Source: Pelagophyceae sp. CCMP2097
Taxonomy: Eukaryota > Sar > Pelagophyceae
NCBI GenBank assembly: GCA_026770575.1
Contig: MU657188.1
Location: 331,185 to 366,113, forward strand
DNA: 34,929 nucleotides
Direction: 5' to 3'
Of this stretch, positions 10,301 to 20,024 are shown one piece after another; the first letter of the stretch is position 1; every line of letters starts with the position of its first letter. Under the pieces are notes generated by a model, which made no database searches, was not told where the DNA came from, and saw nothing but the letters and a program-made list of their open reading frames with translations. Made by a program: the position numbers and the translations under genes.

Positions 10301-13300
10301 CCCAGGGGCCTCTCGAGGGTCCGTCGTCGGCCCGAGACGGCCAGACGCCGGCAGCGAACCCGGAGATGGACCGGGAGATGGACCGGGAGGCGGACCGGGA
10401 GACGGACCGGGAGACGGACCGGGAGACGGCCCCTTTGATGGAATAAAACCTCTCGGAATTCCCCGAGATGGCGCGCAAACAGGTCGAGTGCTCCTTCCCA
10501 GAAGACGAGACGTTCAAGCACTTCAACCTCAAGTGGTGCGACTGCCCTCGAATTCGAGCCGAATTCTACAGAAGACTCTCCAACCCGCTCTCGAACGCTC
10601 TGAAATGCCTCGAACCGCTCTCTAGGTACGACTACGAGGGCCTGGCCTGGAACGGCGTCCAGGACGAGGACCTGGCGGAGAGACTCCGGGACATGGCCCG
10701 AAAGGTGCGGTGCATGCCCTTTTCACCTTGGTCCACTTGTTCGATGCGGGCCCTCGAAAGTCCCCGACGACTTCAAAGGGACGGTCCGATGAGCAAGGGC
10801 CCTCCTCGAGGCCTTTGCGGGGCGCGGTTGGAAAACCCGAAACTTGGCGGCACGGCTCCGAAAAAGGCGCCTTTCGAGCCGGTGGCCGGCCCAGGGGACG
10901 CCCTCTTGGTTTCCCGAGGAGGGGCCGCTGTCGGAGGACCGGGAGAGGCAGGGGCGCCAGGGAGGACTCTTAATTTGCGCGACTCCGAGGCGCGCGCCCG
11001 ACCGCGAATGTAGGTCTTCACGGGCATCCGCGGCCGCGGCTACGGCAGGATCGACGTCCGCAGTGATCCGACGGGTGCGTATTGCTTCCTCAAAGCGGCG
11101 GGAATCATCCCCACACGAAACCCCGTTTAGTACGCGGGCTCTCGGGTGCGAGGCTCGTGCAATCCTTGAAGAACCCAGCTTCTCTGGCGGATACTTGCGA
11201 GTCCGAATGCGCGGTCGCTTCAAAGGTCGCTTCAAAGGTCTTTTTGACGGGCCCCCACGCACCGCGCCTTGCGAGGGACCTAACGGGGCCCATTCAAGGC
11301 CCCAAGCAACGGACCTGAGCAAGTCAAGGGCCCTTTGCCGCCTCTGGCCTCGGACGGCTCCTCGTACAAACCTGAGCAAGTTGGTGCCCTCGAAAAGGGG
11401 CCGAGAGCAGGGGCTCCGAAGAGGCCTCTGGTCCTTGCCAAGACGCCTCCTGGACAACCCCTCTCCTCGCGGGCCCTTTGGGACCTCTCCTGCAGGGTCC
11501 TCACCAAGGCGCGGGTCCTCACGAGCCCCTTGTGGAAATGGATTTTGCCGGATTTTGCCGGATTTGATTTTTCGAAGAGGAGCCTCGAGCAGCGAGAGGC
11601 CCAGAGTCTTGGGGCGCTCTCCTTGCGAGACGCCTCGAAAAGGGCCCTCGCACAGCTCCTTGACTCGTCTCCTTGCACGGGCCCTCAAACGGTCCCTTGC
11701 ACGGCCCCTCGTACGACCCCTTGCAAGGCCTCTTTCCTGGGTCTGGCAAAGTCTCTTGTGAAGGCCCTTCAAAGTTCGTAAGGGTCCGTCACTTGCGCGG
11801 TCTCCTGTTAAGGCCTTGCACGGCCCCTCGCACGGGTTCCTGAAAGGTGCAAATCCCGGAAGGCAAGGCCGTTGGAGACGCGGGTCCTCGCAAGGCGCCC
11901 CCCCCCTCGCAAGGCGCCCCCCCCTCGCTTCGCACAGTCCCTCGCGCGGCCTTCTCCGATGGCCGTTTCGATCGGCCGTTTCGATTGGTCTTCTCGAGGG
12001 GCCGTCTCAAAGCACCGTCTCGAGGGGCCGTCTCGAGGTGTCGTCTTAAGGGGCCCTTCCGAGGGACCCTCTCAAAGCACCGTCTGGAGAAGGCGTTTCA
12101 AGGTGCCTCCTCGAGTGGTCCAGTGGCCGTCTCGAGGGGCCGTCTCGAGGGGCCGTTTCGAGGGGCTGTCTTCAAGGGCCGTCTCGAGGCGCCGTCCCAA
12201 AGCGCCGTCTTCAAGGGCCGTCTTCAAGGGCCGTCTTCAAGGGCCGTTCAAAGGAACTGTCCAAAGACCGCCCAGGGGACTATCCAAGCGACCGTCCGAG
12301 GGACCGTCATCGGGACCGTCGCAGGGGGGGCAGCAGTCGAGGGGCCGGCAGCCGAGCGACCGTCCGAGGGCCCGTCCACGGGACCATCGCACAAGGCCCG
12401 TCTACGGGCCCGCCCAAGGAACCTTCGCAAGGAAGTGTCCAAAGGACCGTCCAAGTGACCGTCCGGGGGCCCTTCCAGGCGACCGTCGCAGAAGGCCCGT
12501 CGAGAGACCGTCAAAGGGACCGGCCGAGGGACCGTCAGAGGGACCGTCGAAGCGACCGTCGCAGAGGGAGAGACTGAGGGACCGCCTGAGGGACCATCCA
12601 AGCGGCATTCCGAGGGGCCATCCAAGGGCGCTTGCGCGGGTGCACGAGGCCTCTGGACTGTCCCTTCCGAAACTGTTTTGTCCATGCCTCGAAACGCTCA
12701 AACGGGCCCGTGGCCAGCTCCTCGTTTTTTGGCCCGATGCCAGCACAAACGCGCCCCGTCACGGCCCCTTTCGCGGGATGCCTCGGTTTGCGGGTCCCGG
12801 GCAGTGGGATGCCACCGATGTGGCCTCGTGGACAAGATTCCTCGAGGGCGCGTTCCAACCCGCGGTAAACAAACACCCTTCAGGCAAAAACCTCTACCTG
12901 CTCGAAATTAACCCAAACTGCGGCTTATTCTATCCGCCCGGCATGTTTGGCAGCGCGGACATGATCCTGCATCTGGACCCGCAAACGTCGCACGAAGACT
13001 TCCTCGCTTTGATCATGAGCACAGCTCTGAAACGCCACACCGACAAGCAACCTCGAGTCCAGAGCCAGTGGCGCAAGGGCCGCGGGTTTGGACTGTTCGC
13101 TTTACGCGATTTCCAAGTCGGCGATATTGTGCAGAGAAACGAAGAGTGCGAAACGGTCCTCGTCTCAAAACAACACGTGGAGAAGCATTGGGCCAAGGAC
13201 GCCGCCAAGATGCGCGACTTTGGCGCCTACGCGTGGCCCGTCGGCCGGAACGTCTTCGCCACGTGGTGAGTCAGCGGGGGGGGTACTGTGTGGACAAGAC

Positions 13301-15232
13301 GTTGCAAGGGCGCCTTTCCACCCCGATTCCACCGCGCCCGCGCAGGTACGCGGACCCGAAGAAGTGGGCGCCGATCAACCATTGCTGCGAGCCGAACACT
13401 TGGCTGCAGGGCCTCGACACTGTCGTGAAAACCCGCGCCCGCCCCGCGGGGGCAGATGGGCCGCCAGACAATCTATCCGGGATCCTCCGTGGAAGACCCA
13501 TTCAGCCGTCTGGGGTGCCCAGGGATCTCTGAGGGCCGCCTCGAGTCTGGAACTTCGTACAATAGGCGCGCACGCCCATCAAAAAGGGCGCCGAGCTCAC
13601 CATCGACTACGCCACGCGCGCACCCGCGCCCGCCGATTGGAGACGTTTGCCGTGTCGACCTTTGAATGTCCCTTGAATGTCCCTCTGCGACATTCGCTCG
13701 ACAACGGCCCCGGAGGCGATCTCGTGGACGGTCTCTTGGACGGTCTCTTGGAAAGTCGCAGAGGCTGCCGGCCCCGGAGACTGACGCTCCTCTGCGACGT
13801 CCCCTGGACAGGCCCTACGGTCCCTGATGGGCCCTCGGACGATGCCTTCCTTTGAACAGTTCCTTTGTCAGTTCCATTTGAGGGTCCCTTGGGCGGGCCT
13901 TTGGACAGTTCCCTTTGCCAACTACACCGTCGACGGGGGAGGCGTCGCCGACGCCTGTACGGCGCCGCCGTCTGGTCTGAGGACAGTCGGGCCCCGCCTC
14001 TTTGGCGGCCACGGCCGAATGCGCGGCGGCTCGCACGGCCTCTTTGAGATGCCCGTTTCAGAGCCCGAAAGGACGGGCTCCTGCAGAGGCCTCCTCGAAT
14101 GAGATTCCTCCTCGAATTGCATCGCACAGACCCACGGATTTCGAGCGACGGCCCGAAAGGCGCGCGGCGCGGACCGGGCCAAAGGGAGCCACGGTCCACG
14201 CGACGTTTGAGGGGCCCTCTCGAGTGGTCCTCTCCAAGGGCCCTTTGAAGGGACCGTTTCGAGGGGCCCTCGGCGGGGGCAGTCTCGAGTGATCGTCTCC
14301 AAGGGCCCTTTGAAGGGACCGATTCGAGGGGCCGCCGAGAGTGGCCTTCTCGAGGGGCTGACTCGAGGGGCCCTCAAAAGGCGCCATTTCGAGGCGTCGT
14401 CTCAAGGGACCGGCAAGAGGGGCCGTTCGAGGGGGCTTTAGTCGAAAGGCCGGCAGCCGAGTGACCGTCGAGAAACCGCCGTCGAGCAACCGCCGTCGAA
14501 GTGACATTCACTGAGGGGTCTGTCTCCGGGACCGTCGAAGGAAGTGTCTCAAGGAAGTGTCCAGGGGTCCGCCCAAGCAACCGCCCGAGGCGGCAGCAGG
14601 GGCGGGTTGGCGTTTGCCCTTCAACCTGCGCGTCGGGCTTGCCGGGTGAGAGCGTTTTGGCCTTGCCCGTCTTCGAGCGGGTCTCGCCGTGGCCCGAACC
14701 CGCCCGATCTCTGGAAGACGGGCTCTCAGACGCGCGCCCTTGTACGGCCCCAGACGGTCCTTTTCACGGTCGACGGGGTCGCTCCTCGACGCTTTGGGTT
14801 CTGTCACATATTGAGCAACACACTTTCGCTCGTCTTTCGCCTTCGATTCTTCCCGTGTGATTTATATGACATCACATTTCGCCTTGCCTCGGTTTTGCGT
14901 CGGGTGCCGTTGACGACGTCGCCTCTAGGTTTTGCGTCGGGTGCACTCCCTTTGAGTGCGCCTGCGGCTCGGCGCTTTGCCGCAAGAAGGTGACGGGGGA
15001 GGATTGGAACGACGCGACGTTGATGGAGCGCTATGCCGGTCACTTCTCGTGCCACATTGCCGCGGAACATTTGGCAAAGGCGGAATACACCGTGGCCACA
15101 AACTTTGCCGACGCCGAGTTTGTTCTCGAGGCCGGCGCCGTCTCGCTGGTCACCGGCCTCGCAGACGGCTCGGCCCAGTTGAAAGCCGACGTTGCCCTCG
15201 ATGCCACGCTCACCGCCGCGCTCGTCGAATAG
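4306..15232 (+). CDS. ATP-grasp (D-Ala-D-Ala-ligase-like) enzyme fused to a SET/post-SET methyltransferase domain
   Basis: Ten exons join in frame to 545 codons plus TAG: 4306-4422, 4466-4576, 8476-8865, 10483-10535, 10626-10704, 11014-11074, 12884-13265, 13346-13436, 13566-13615, 14929-15232. Residues ~1-320 form an ATP-grasp ligase. The N-terminal fold has FDVFINLCDGAWDE. FPIIVKH at 137-143 probably supplies the nucleotide-binding lysine K142. VEEFIEGREFTV starts at 180, GRGYGRIDVR lies at 257-266, and LEINPNCG at 277-284 gives metal ligands E278 and N280. A SET domain follows: KGRGFGLFA (335-343), NHCCEPN (409-415), ELTIDY (438-443), then post-SET cysteines C455, C457 and C462. ATP-grasp enzymes join carboxylates to amines; SET domains methylate lysines. 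Substrate and location are unknown and no targeting peptide is evident. Seven introns are GT-AG and two are GC-AG (8 and 9). The final 80 residues are unassigned. Confidence 0.88.
4784..4968 (+). mobile_element. TIR element family C, copy 1 (intron 2)
   Basis: This is one of six related copies of a ~210-bp repeat. Shared internal blocks include GTATTCGGG, CAAAGGGTCGCGG, a CGGCCAAACCCGCGG core, CGGCCAAAACGC and an end close to CCCGTCGCTGCTCCT. The full-length copy at 34163-34370 shows termini AGGAGCAGGGACGG and CCGTCCCTGCTCC. No coding capacity. The right end runs straight into a 12-bp satellite. Confidence 0.7.
4975..6235 (+). repeat. 12-bp-period satellite (GGACGGTCCCTC type) in intron 2
   Basis: Degenerate tandem units of about 12 bp, GGACGGTC(C/G)CT(C/T), run for about 1.2 kb. 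Because 12 is a multiple of three, several frames stay open (repeated GRSL, DGPS and similar peptides), but the array lies between two well-supported exons of the ATP-grasp/SET gene. Confidence 0.85.
6368..6523 (+). mobile_element. TIR element family C, copy 2 (intron 2)
   Basis: This diverged copy contains CAAAGGGTCGCGG, CGGGCCACGGCCAAACCCGC, CGGCCAAAACGC, GGGTTGAAGGGCAAA and TGCTCCTATCTCC. Its left terminus is eroded. Like copies 1 and 5, it is followed immediately on the right by a GAGACGGCC-type satellite. Confidence 0.65.
6524..7190 (+). repeat. 12-bp-period satellite (TCGAGACGGCCC type) in intron 2
   Basis: Units such as CGAGACGGCCCCT and TCGAAACGGCACC repeat about every 12 bp. The array at 7620-8300 in the same intron is the reverse complement of this unit, so the intron carries a very large imperfect inverted repeat. 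Confidence 0.8.
7620..8300 (-). repeat. Inverted 12-bp-period satellite (GAGGGGCCGTCTC type) in intron 2
   Basis: Units of AGGGGCCGTCTCG, with variants, repeat about every 12 bp. The unit is the reverse complement of the 6524-7190 array. A 22-bp block, AAAGAGGCCTTGCAAGCGAC plus CG, occurs at the right edge (about 8300-8321) and again near 6328-6349, so the region has also undergone longer duplication. Confidence 0.8.
8866..10482 (+). repeat. Intron 3: satellite arrays
   Basis: The donor is CCG|GTAAGT and the acceptor CAAACAG|GTC. It contains CTGGACGGTCTCT-type units (about 8935-9240) and CTCTGGACGGCCC units (about 9785-9860). A 24-bp unit, CAACAAGGTCCTCGAGGCGG plus TCCT, repeats three times at about 10026-10097. 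A clean 12-bp run of GACCGGGAGACG (about 10365-10430) also occurs. The units in this intron are variants of the same 12-bp theme. Confidence 0.8.
9670..9745 (-). other. tRNA-like relic inside intron 3
   Basis: Read on the minus strand, the segment contains GAGTTCGATTCTTC (B-box/T-loop form) and upstream TTTGCCAAG, which would place a GCC (glycine) anticodon. The T stem has one mismatch. I cannot form a matching acceptor stem or a normal anticodon stem, so this is probably a degenerate tRNA copy or coincidence. Confidence 0.25.
11075..12883 (+). repeat. Intron 6: satellite arrays in inverted orientation
   Basis: The donor is CGG|GTGCGT and the acceptor CTTCAG|GCA. From about 11990 to 12250 it consists of GAGGGGCCGTCTC units. 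From about 12255 to 12625 it has GAGGGACCGTCC units, the reverse complement of the array at 4975-6235. The 465-codon open frame ending in exon 7 begins in this intron and should not be read as protein. Confidence 0.8.
13616..14928 (+). repeat. Intron 9 (GC-AG) with satellite and inverted family C copy
   Basis: The donor is GCCAC|GCGCGC and the acceptor CCTCTAG|GTTT. Satellite units (GAGGGGCCCTCTCGA type) lie at about 14205-14440. A reverse-complement family C fragment lies at 14592-14720. The 17-bp block GGTTTTGCGTCGGGTGC occurs at 14891-14907 and again at 14928-14944, across the acceptor into exon 10. Confidence 0.75.
14592..14720 (-). mobile_element. TIR element family C, copy 3 (intron 9, inverted, partial)
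   Basis: Read on the minus strand it contains CGGGCCACGG, CGGGCAAGGCCAAAACGC, GGCAAGCCCGACGCGC and GGTTGAAGGGCAAACGCC. As the element is inverted, the satellite lies on its left, which is the same side relative to the element as in copies 1, 2 and 5. Confidence 0.6.
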
Positions 15233-16225
15233 CCCCCGGGTTCCCGCGCACGCCTGAGGGCGGGCGCGCCGAGCCCCGCACCCCAGACAATGCCGTCGGC
15301 GCTCATCGAAACCTGTATGCTAAAATATCCGTGCGAGGGGCTCTTGCCGGAATCCGGACGATAGAGGTGCCTCTTTCCGGGCGCGCGGCAAGCATCCGTT
15401 GACGACGCCCTTTGGAGGTTTCCTTTGGAGGGCGTTTGCGAAGCCAGGAGCCGAGGCTTGAAGGAGCAAGCGGTTGGGGCCCGGAAGGGGAGCTCGAAAG
15501 GGTTTGTGCGACGGTTTTGTGCGACGCCCGCAGCGGCCTTTTGCCCGTGGAGCTCAGTGAGTTTGCCCTCTGCTTCTTGGCGTCGTGCTTCGCCAGCACG
15601 TTCTCAGTGACCTCGCCCAGGGCGCCTTTCCGGGACTCGCGCGGCTGCTTGGCCAATGGCCTCTTAGCAAAACGATCTATGCTTCCTGCGGCGTCGCAAG
15701 GCTCCGGGGTCAAGTGCGCCGGCGTTATTTGTGGCTGTGTTGCACCTTCAAAAACTCGCTCTCGAACACGCCTAACTTGCCACCGCCACGCTCTTAGAAC
15801 ACGAGCCCTGCGCACCCACGGGCGCCCCGCGCGTTCGACCCTTGTTGACACACGGGCTGCCAAATGCCTGAAGCGGCCCCGTCCGCTGCTGCCGACCCAC
15901 CGCCGCTCCAACCTTCGCTCGACGCGCCACGTCCTTCAGCGGCGAGTTTACACGTTTCCTGGAGGCGACGAGGGGACGGATCTTGCCGTCGAAGAAGGGC
16001 CATAAGAAGGGCCATTTTGAGGGATTCCAGCCAGGGACACCGTCTTGTCAGCAAGCGTCTCCGCAGTTCCAGACGCTCCTCGGCACACGTGGACTCTGCG
16101 TTGTTGCGTCGGCGCAGCGTCTCTCGGAGAGCCAGTGCCCTAAAGGGACATGAGACTTGCGAAGAGATGGACACAAAAGGAATCGACGCTTGCATAGGGG
16201 TAATAAGGAAAACTATAAGCAACTT
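15233..16225. other. Unresolved stretch; opposing open frames
   Basis: Two overlapping ~200-codon frames run on opposite strands (plus 15412-16005, minus 15303-15911), and neither resembles a family I know. A different plus frame near 15930-16160 reads SGEFTRFLEATRGRILPSKK and continues to a stop. Because a RAP-domain exon with a splice acceptor starts at 16545, upstream exons of that gene probably lie here on the plus strand, but I cannot define them. Confidence 0.3.
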
Positions 16226-16281
16226 AGTAGGCGCCCTTCAGTAGGCGCCATTCAGTAGGCGCCATTCAGTAGGCGCCCTTC
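16226..16281 (+). repeat. Four tandem copies of a 14-bp unit
   Basis: AGTAGGCGCC(C/A)TTC is repeated four times without gaps (starts at 16226, 16240, 16254, 16268). It precedes a less regular GGACCGTGAGGGACC-type region (about 16320-16545), probably the intron upstream of the RAP exon. Confidence 0.85.
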
Positions 16282-16544
16282 TGCCCGCTTACCCCCTTTG
16301 GGGGGCCCTGTAGAATTGAAGAGGACCGTGAGGGACCGCATTGGGCCGTGAGGACCGTGAGGGACCGCATAGGGCCGTCTAGGGCCGTCTAGGACCATAG
16401 AGAATAGTCGCGAGCCCGCAGAGGCCTTCGAAGACCGTATCGTAGAGAACCCTTCCGGACTGGTGAGGACCGTCAATGGGCGTACGGGACAGTCTCGTAC
16501 CGAGGCTTTTATAGGACCGAAGAAGACCGAAGAGGACCGTAGAG

Positions 16545-16935
16545 GACCGGGCGCGGCCTGGCCTGGCGCCTCGTCCGCGTGCCATACTTTGAGTGGGACG
16601 CGCTCTACCACGCCAGCGACCAAGAAGCGTACCTCAGCCGCAAGCTCCGCCTCGTCGAGCCGCCGCTCGCCGCGCCGGCCGTGCGCCTCGAGCCGAGGGC
16701 GGCCGACGGCCCGCCAGCGTGCAACACACGCGCCAACCACAACACGTCCGCCGCGCTCGCGCTCGTAGGGATCCCTAATCGGAAGCTCTCGATGGATATC
16801 CAGGCTCCCTCGGTGGGGCGACTCGGAGTGGATCGGAAGGGCCGGGGAATAAGGTTTATGAGTGCCAGTGGGTCGCGAGGCTCGGCCCCGCTGCTGCGTT
16901 CCCGAAGTCGCTCGGGCTGCCGAGGTCCTTTGTGA
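16545..16935 (+). CDS. RAP-domain protein, C-terminal exon
   Basis: After a TAGAG|G acceptor the frame reads RGLAWRLVRVPYFEWDALYH, followed by a short linker and EAYLSRKL. This is the signature of the RAP domain (hydrophobic strand, vPyfeWd, YL..kL), a putative RNA-binding fold found at the C terminus of FASTK-type and apicomplexan or algal organelle RNA-processing proteins. Known members usually act on RNA in mitochondria or plastids, and that role is an inference here. No start codon precedes the domain, so this is an internal or last exon and the 5' exons remain unplaced. The frame continues about 100 codons past the domain to a stop at 16933-16935. That is longer than usual for a C-terminal RAP domain, so the true end may be earlier through another splice. 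Confidence 0.6.
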
Positions 16936-17029
16936 ACTTGAATGAATACCCGCACTACGGTGCGCGTCGCGTTCGAGAGAGTAGGCGGCACCGGCGACGC
17001 AAGGTGCCGGTCGGCGTAGAAAGCGCGCA

Positions 17030-18964
17030 TCAACGCGTCGCGGCGTTCTCGCACACGCCCACGCGCGGAAAAGCGCCGCCGCCCTTGAGCGCGCGGCGGC
17101 CCTCAAAGATGCAGCTGCCGGACGGGCATTCCGCGCCCGAGGAGCACAACACCTCGGCCGTCACGGTCGACGGCGTCGGCGTCGGCGCGGTCGTCGGCGC
17201 GGCCGTTGGCGTTGGTGTGGGCGCGGTCGTGGGCGCAGGCGTCGGCACGGGCGTCGGCGAGACCGTCGGCCTGACGGTGGGCGACGCGTCGCCCAGGTTG
17301 GTGGGCGAGGGCGTAGGCGCGGGCGTCGGCGTGGGCGTGGGCTTGGGCGTCGGCGTCGGCGTCGGCTTGGGCGTGGGCTCCGTCGTTGGCTTGGGCGTGG
17401 GCTCCGTCGTGGGCTTGGGCGTGGGCTCCGTCGTGGGCTTGGGCGTGGGATTGGGCGTTGGCACGGGCGTGGGCGCGGGCGTGGGCTGGATGACTTCGAG
17501 CTTCGCTTTAGCTTCGAAGTTCGCGGCGGCGTCGGCGCTGACTTTGGCGGCGGCGAGAGGGGACGGCGGCGGCGCGAAGCCCGTTTCCGCCTCGACTTTG
17601 GCCGCGACGACCGCGGTTTGCTTTTCGATCAGCTTGACCAGGGCCTCCGGGTCTTTGATGACCGCGACGACAGTCTCGACGACTTTATCCTTTAATTCTT
17701 CGGCGGCCTCTGGGTCCTCGACGATGACCGTGACGTCTGCCGAAATGTCGGCCGCGCCGGCGACCTGCGCCAACGCGCGCCGGATGGTGCGCGACGACGG
17801 CCTGGCCTCAATGTTCTGCACGTCGGCGGCGGTGATGTTGATGCCGCCGTCGCCGAAGATGACGACGAGCGTCTCGGCGAATGCGGTCTGGGCGTTGGTG
17901 TCGTTATTGAACGAGGCGGGGTCGACGTTGTCCAACGCCAGGTCCAGCGTCAGCCTCGCCGTGATGATCGGGACCGGAGTCGGGAAGGGCGACGGGATGG
18001 ACGTCGGGACCGAAGTCGGGAAGCTCGTCGGGAGGCTCGACGGGCCAGCGGTCGTTGGAAGGGGTGTGGGCTCGGTCGTGGGCTTGGGCGTCGGCGCGGG
18101 CGTCGGCGTGGCCGTGGGCTTGGGCGTCGGTTCCAGCGTCGGCACGGGTGTCGGCGCGGGCGTCGGCGCGGCCGTCGGGACCATCGTCGGAGCGGGCACC
18201 GGCACGCCAGTCGGCGCGGGCTTCGGGACGGCCGTCGGCGCCGCAGACGGCACGAGCGTCGGCGCCGCAGACGGCACGAGCGTCGGCGCCGCAGACGGCA
18301 CGAGCGTCGGCGCCGCAGACGGCACGAGCGTCGGCGCCGCGCTGGGGAGCGGCGAAGGGGGCGGCGAAGGCAGCGGCGTCGAGAAAGACGGCGCCAGCGT
18401 CTCCTCGCCGGAGGAGTACGCCATGGAGTACGAGTAGAACTCATCGCCGGAGGAGTACGCCAACTGTCTTCTCACGAGGTCGACTATGCGGCCGAACTCG
18501 GCCGCGTACTCCTCAGCCTTCTGCGAGTCGTGAGAGGCCGAGAGGGGGTGGTCCACGACTTCCTCCTGATTCAGCGACAGCAGCCTGTCCGCCGCCGCGC
18601 GCGCCGGGGCGCCCTTGACCGCCTCGGCACCCGCGCCAAACATAACGTCGTCGCGGCCCGACGCTAGCTCCGGGGCTGCCAGTGCGACTTTGCCGGACGC
18701 GACGTTCAGCGCCGGGCCCCACCAGGCCTTCTTCTGCGAGTCGTACACGGCCGAAAAGGGGTAGCCCGCGACCTCCTGCTCCAGCGACAGCAGCCTGTCC
18801 GCCGCCGCGCGCGCCGGGGCCGCGGCGCCCTCGGCCACCTCGGCACCCGCGCCAAACATGACGTCGTCGCGGCCCGACGCTAGATCCGGGGCTGCGACTT
18901 TGCCGGACGCGACGCTCAGCAGCGCCACGGCGGCGAGCGCGAGCAGGCGTGGTCTTCCCATCAT
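17030..18964 (-). CDS. Secreted Pro-Thr-repeat protein with duplicated N-terminal module
   Basis: The first ATG is at 18964 (the open frame extends back to 19012 only via GTG) and gives 644 residues. Residues 1-21 form a clear signal peptide ([20 protein letters not shown]). Two related modules follow at about 18-78 and 87-148, each with [15 protein letters not shown] and [11 protein letters not shown]. Next comes a Pro/Thr/Ala region with exact LVPSAAPT octapeptides, then a folded block beginning [13 protein letters not shown] and containing [21 protein letters not shown] second PT region with KPTTEPTP repeats follows, and a short Cys-containing tail ([14 protein letters not shown]) ends the protein. 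The PT stretches look like O-glycosylated linkers of cell-surface or extracellular proteins in algae. Molecular function is unknown. The opposite strand is also open for 501 codons (GVGVG-rich), only as a shadow of the repeats. Confidence 0.85.
   Translation of the reverse strand: MMGRPRLLALAAVALLSVASGKVAAPDLASGRDDVMFGAGAEVAEGAAAPARAAADRLLSLEQEVAGYPFSAVYDSQKKAWWGPALNVASGKVALAAPELASGRDDVMFGAGAEAVKGAPARAAADRLLSLNQEEVVDHPLSASHDSQKAEEYAAEFGRIVDLVRRQLAYSSGDEFYSYSMAYSSGEETLAPSFSTPLPSPPPSPLPSAAPTLVPSAAPTLVPSAAPTLVPSAAPTLVPSAAPTAVPKPAPTGVPVPAPTMVPTAAPTPAPTPVPTLEPTPKPTATPTPAPTPKPTTEPTPLPTTAGPSSLPTSFPTSVPTSIPSPFPTPVPIITARLTLDLALDNVDPASFNNDTNAQTAFAETLVVIFGDGGINITAADVQNIEARPSSRTIRRALAQVAGAADISADVTVIVEDPEAAEELKDKVVETVVAVIKDPEALVKLIEKQTAVVAAKVEAETGFAPPPSPLAAAKVSADAAANFEAKAKLEVIQPTPAPTPVPTPNPTPKPTTEPTPKPTTEPTPKPTTEPTPKPTPTPTPKPTPTPTPAPTPSPTNLGDASPTVRPTVSPTPVPTPAPTTAPTPTPTAAPTTAPTPTPSTVTAEVLCSSGAECPSGSCIFEGRRALKGGGAFPRVGVCENAATR
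18240..18340 (-). repeat. 24-bp coding minisatellite (LVPSAAPT)
   Basis: The unit GCCGCAGACGGCACGAGCGT plus CGGC is repeated four times almost perfectly. Each unit encodes eight residues, so copy-number change keeps the reading frame. A second 24-bp coding repeat (KPTTEPTP) lies at about 17355-17445. Confidence 0.85.
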
Positions 18965-19151
18965 GATGATCCGGAGCCACGAGACTAGGGACTGAAGAAG
19001 AAAAAAGTCCACTTATTTTAGAAAATCTAAGAGTTTCGTCGGCTTTATGAAGAAACAAAGTTATTTTAGTCCCGAAATTGCTAGCAAATTTTAAAATTTT
19101 ATGAAATTATCTTTCCCTCAGAACATCTCTCCCAACCCCTAGGTGTTCCTA

Positions 19152-19302
19152 TCCGCGTATATTTCGCCTTACCCCGCGTTAGTAACGCCGGGTCGCGGGT
19201 CGGTCCACGACCAGACCCGCGGGTCGGCGAGTTGGCGAAAACGCGCAAACTCGTCGATCCCGACCCGCGGGTTACGGGCAAAACCGTACCCGTCCCTGCT
19301 CC
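19152..19302 (+). mobile_element. TIR element family C, copy 4
   Basis: It contains GGGTCGCGGGTCGG, CCAGACCCGCGGGTCGGC, GGCGAAAACGCGCAAAC, CCCGACCCGCGGGTTACGGG and CCCGTCCCTGCTCCTGCCTC. It lies upstream of the PT-repeat gene. This is the one copy without an adjoining 12-bp satellite. Confidence 0.65.
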
Positions 19303-19967
19303 TGCCTCCGGCGCCTGTCCCGGCCGTTGCGCCGATCCTCGGGCTGGATGTGGAGTGTGTGTGATTACATGGTCGCTCGGACGACGTCGGTTGCTGTGTT
19401 GCGGAGAGGCTCGAGGCCACGGTCCGTCCAAGGGTCACCGCCGGCACCGCGCCGCCGGTGCGCCACGGTTCTGCTCGACGGCGAGCACCTCCGTGCTCGA
19501 CAAGTAGATGGTCTCCTCCTCATCCTCGTCGTCGTCGTCGTCGTCGCTGCCGCGCGTCGTCAGAATTTCTCCACCGATGACGACGACCCGTGGCGGTTCG
19601 GGGTGATAAATTGACTTTAATCGGGTGCCGTTTTGTTGACGGGGTTAGGGATTTCTATCCTCGTTACTTTCATCGAAATTACAGGTTTATTATTGGATTT
19701 GTGTGCCCCCCCTTTGCGAGTTTATGTGTCTTAATGCGGGTTTCTGATTCCCCTGTTTGCCTGTTACAAGCGTCTTCTTGCGTCTTCTTGCGTTTTTACG
19801 TTTTGCTGTTATCGTCTTTTGGGGCTCTTATGGGTTTTTAAATCCTGCCGTGTTCGAGTTTTGTTCGTTGGTTGTTCGTTTCTGTTTTTGTACATGACGC
19901 AGCCGGAGGGTTGCGGCCGACGGCCGGCCGCCGGCACGACCGTTAACAGCTACCGTTAACCATCGAG
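19303..19967. other. Intergenic; GTC microsatellite, no gene seen
   Basis: A short GTC-repeat tract lies at about 19530-19548. Beyond about 19590 the sequence becomes T-rich and less GC-rich than the rest. Open frames are short and carry no family signature. Confidence 0.5.
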
Positions 19968-20024
19968 TCCAGGCTCCCGAAGGAGCCATAGTAATCCTTT
20001 TTTAAGGTCCGTTCCGTTTTCCCT

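Noticed and set aside
11872..13269. 465-codon frame ending in exon 7 of the ATP-grasp/SET gene
   Set aside because: Only its last ~127 codons are exon; the rest is intron 6 satellite, and joining exon 6 to 12884 restores the LEINPNCG context.
13611..13660. Very short intron joining DYA directly to FAVSTFEC within this stretch
   Set aside because: It would need a ~30-base intron with unusual ends; the GC-AG intron to 14929 gives DYATFCVGCTPFECACG, which matches SET/post-SET order.
16932..18437. 501-codon GVGVG-rich frame opposite the PT-repeat gene
   Set aside because: Antisense shadow of Pro-Thr codons; the minus strand has a signal peptide, a folded domain and a Cys tail.
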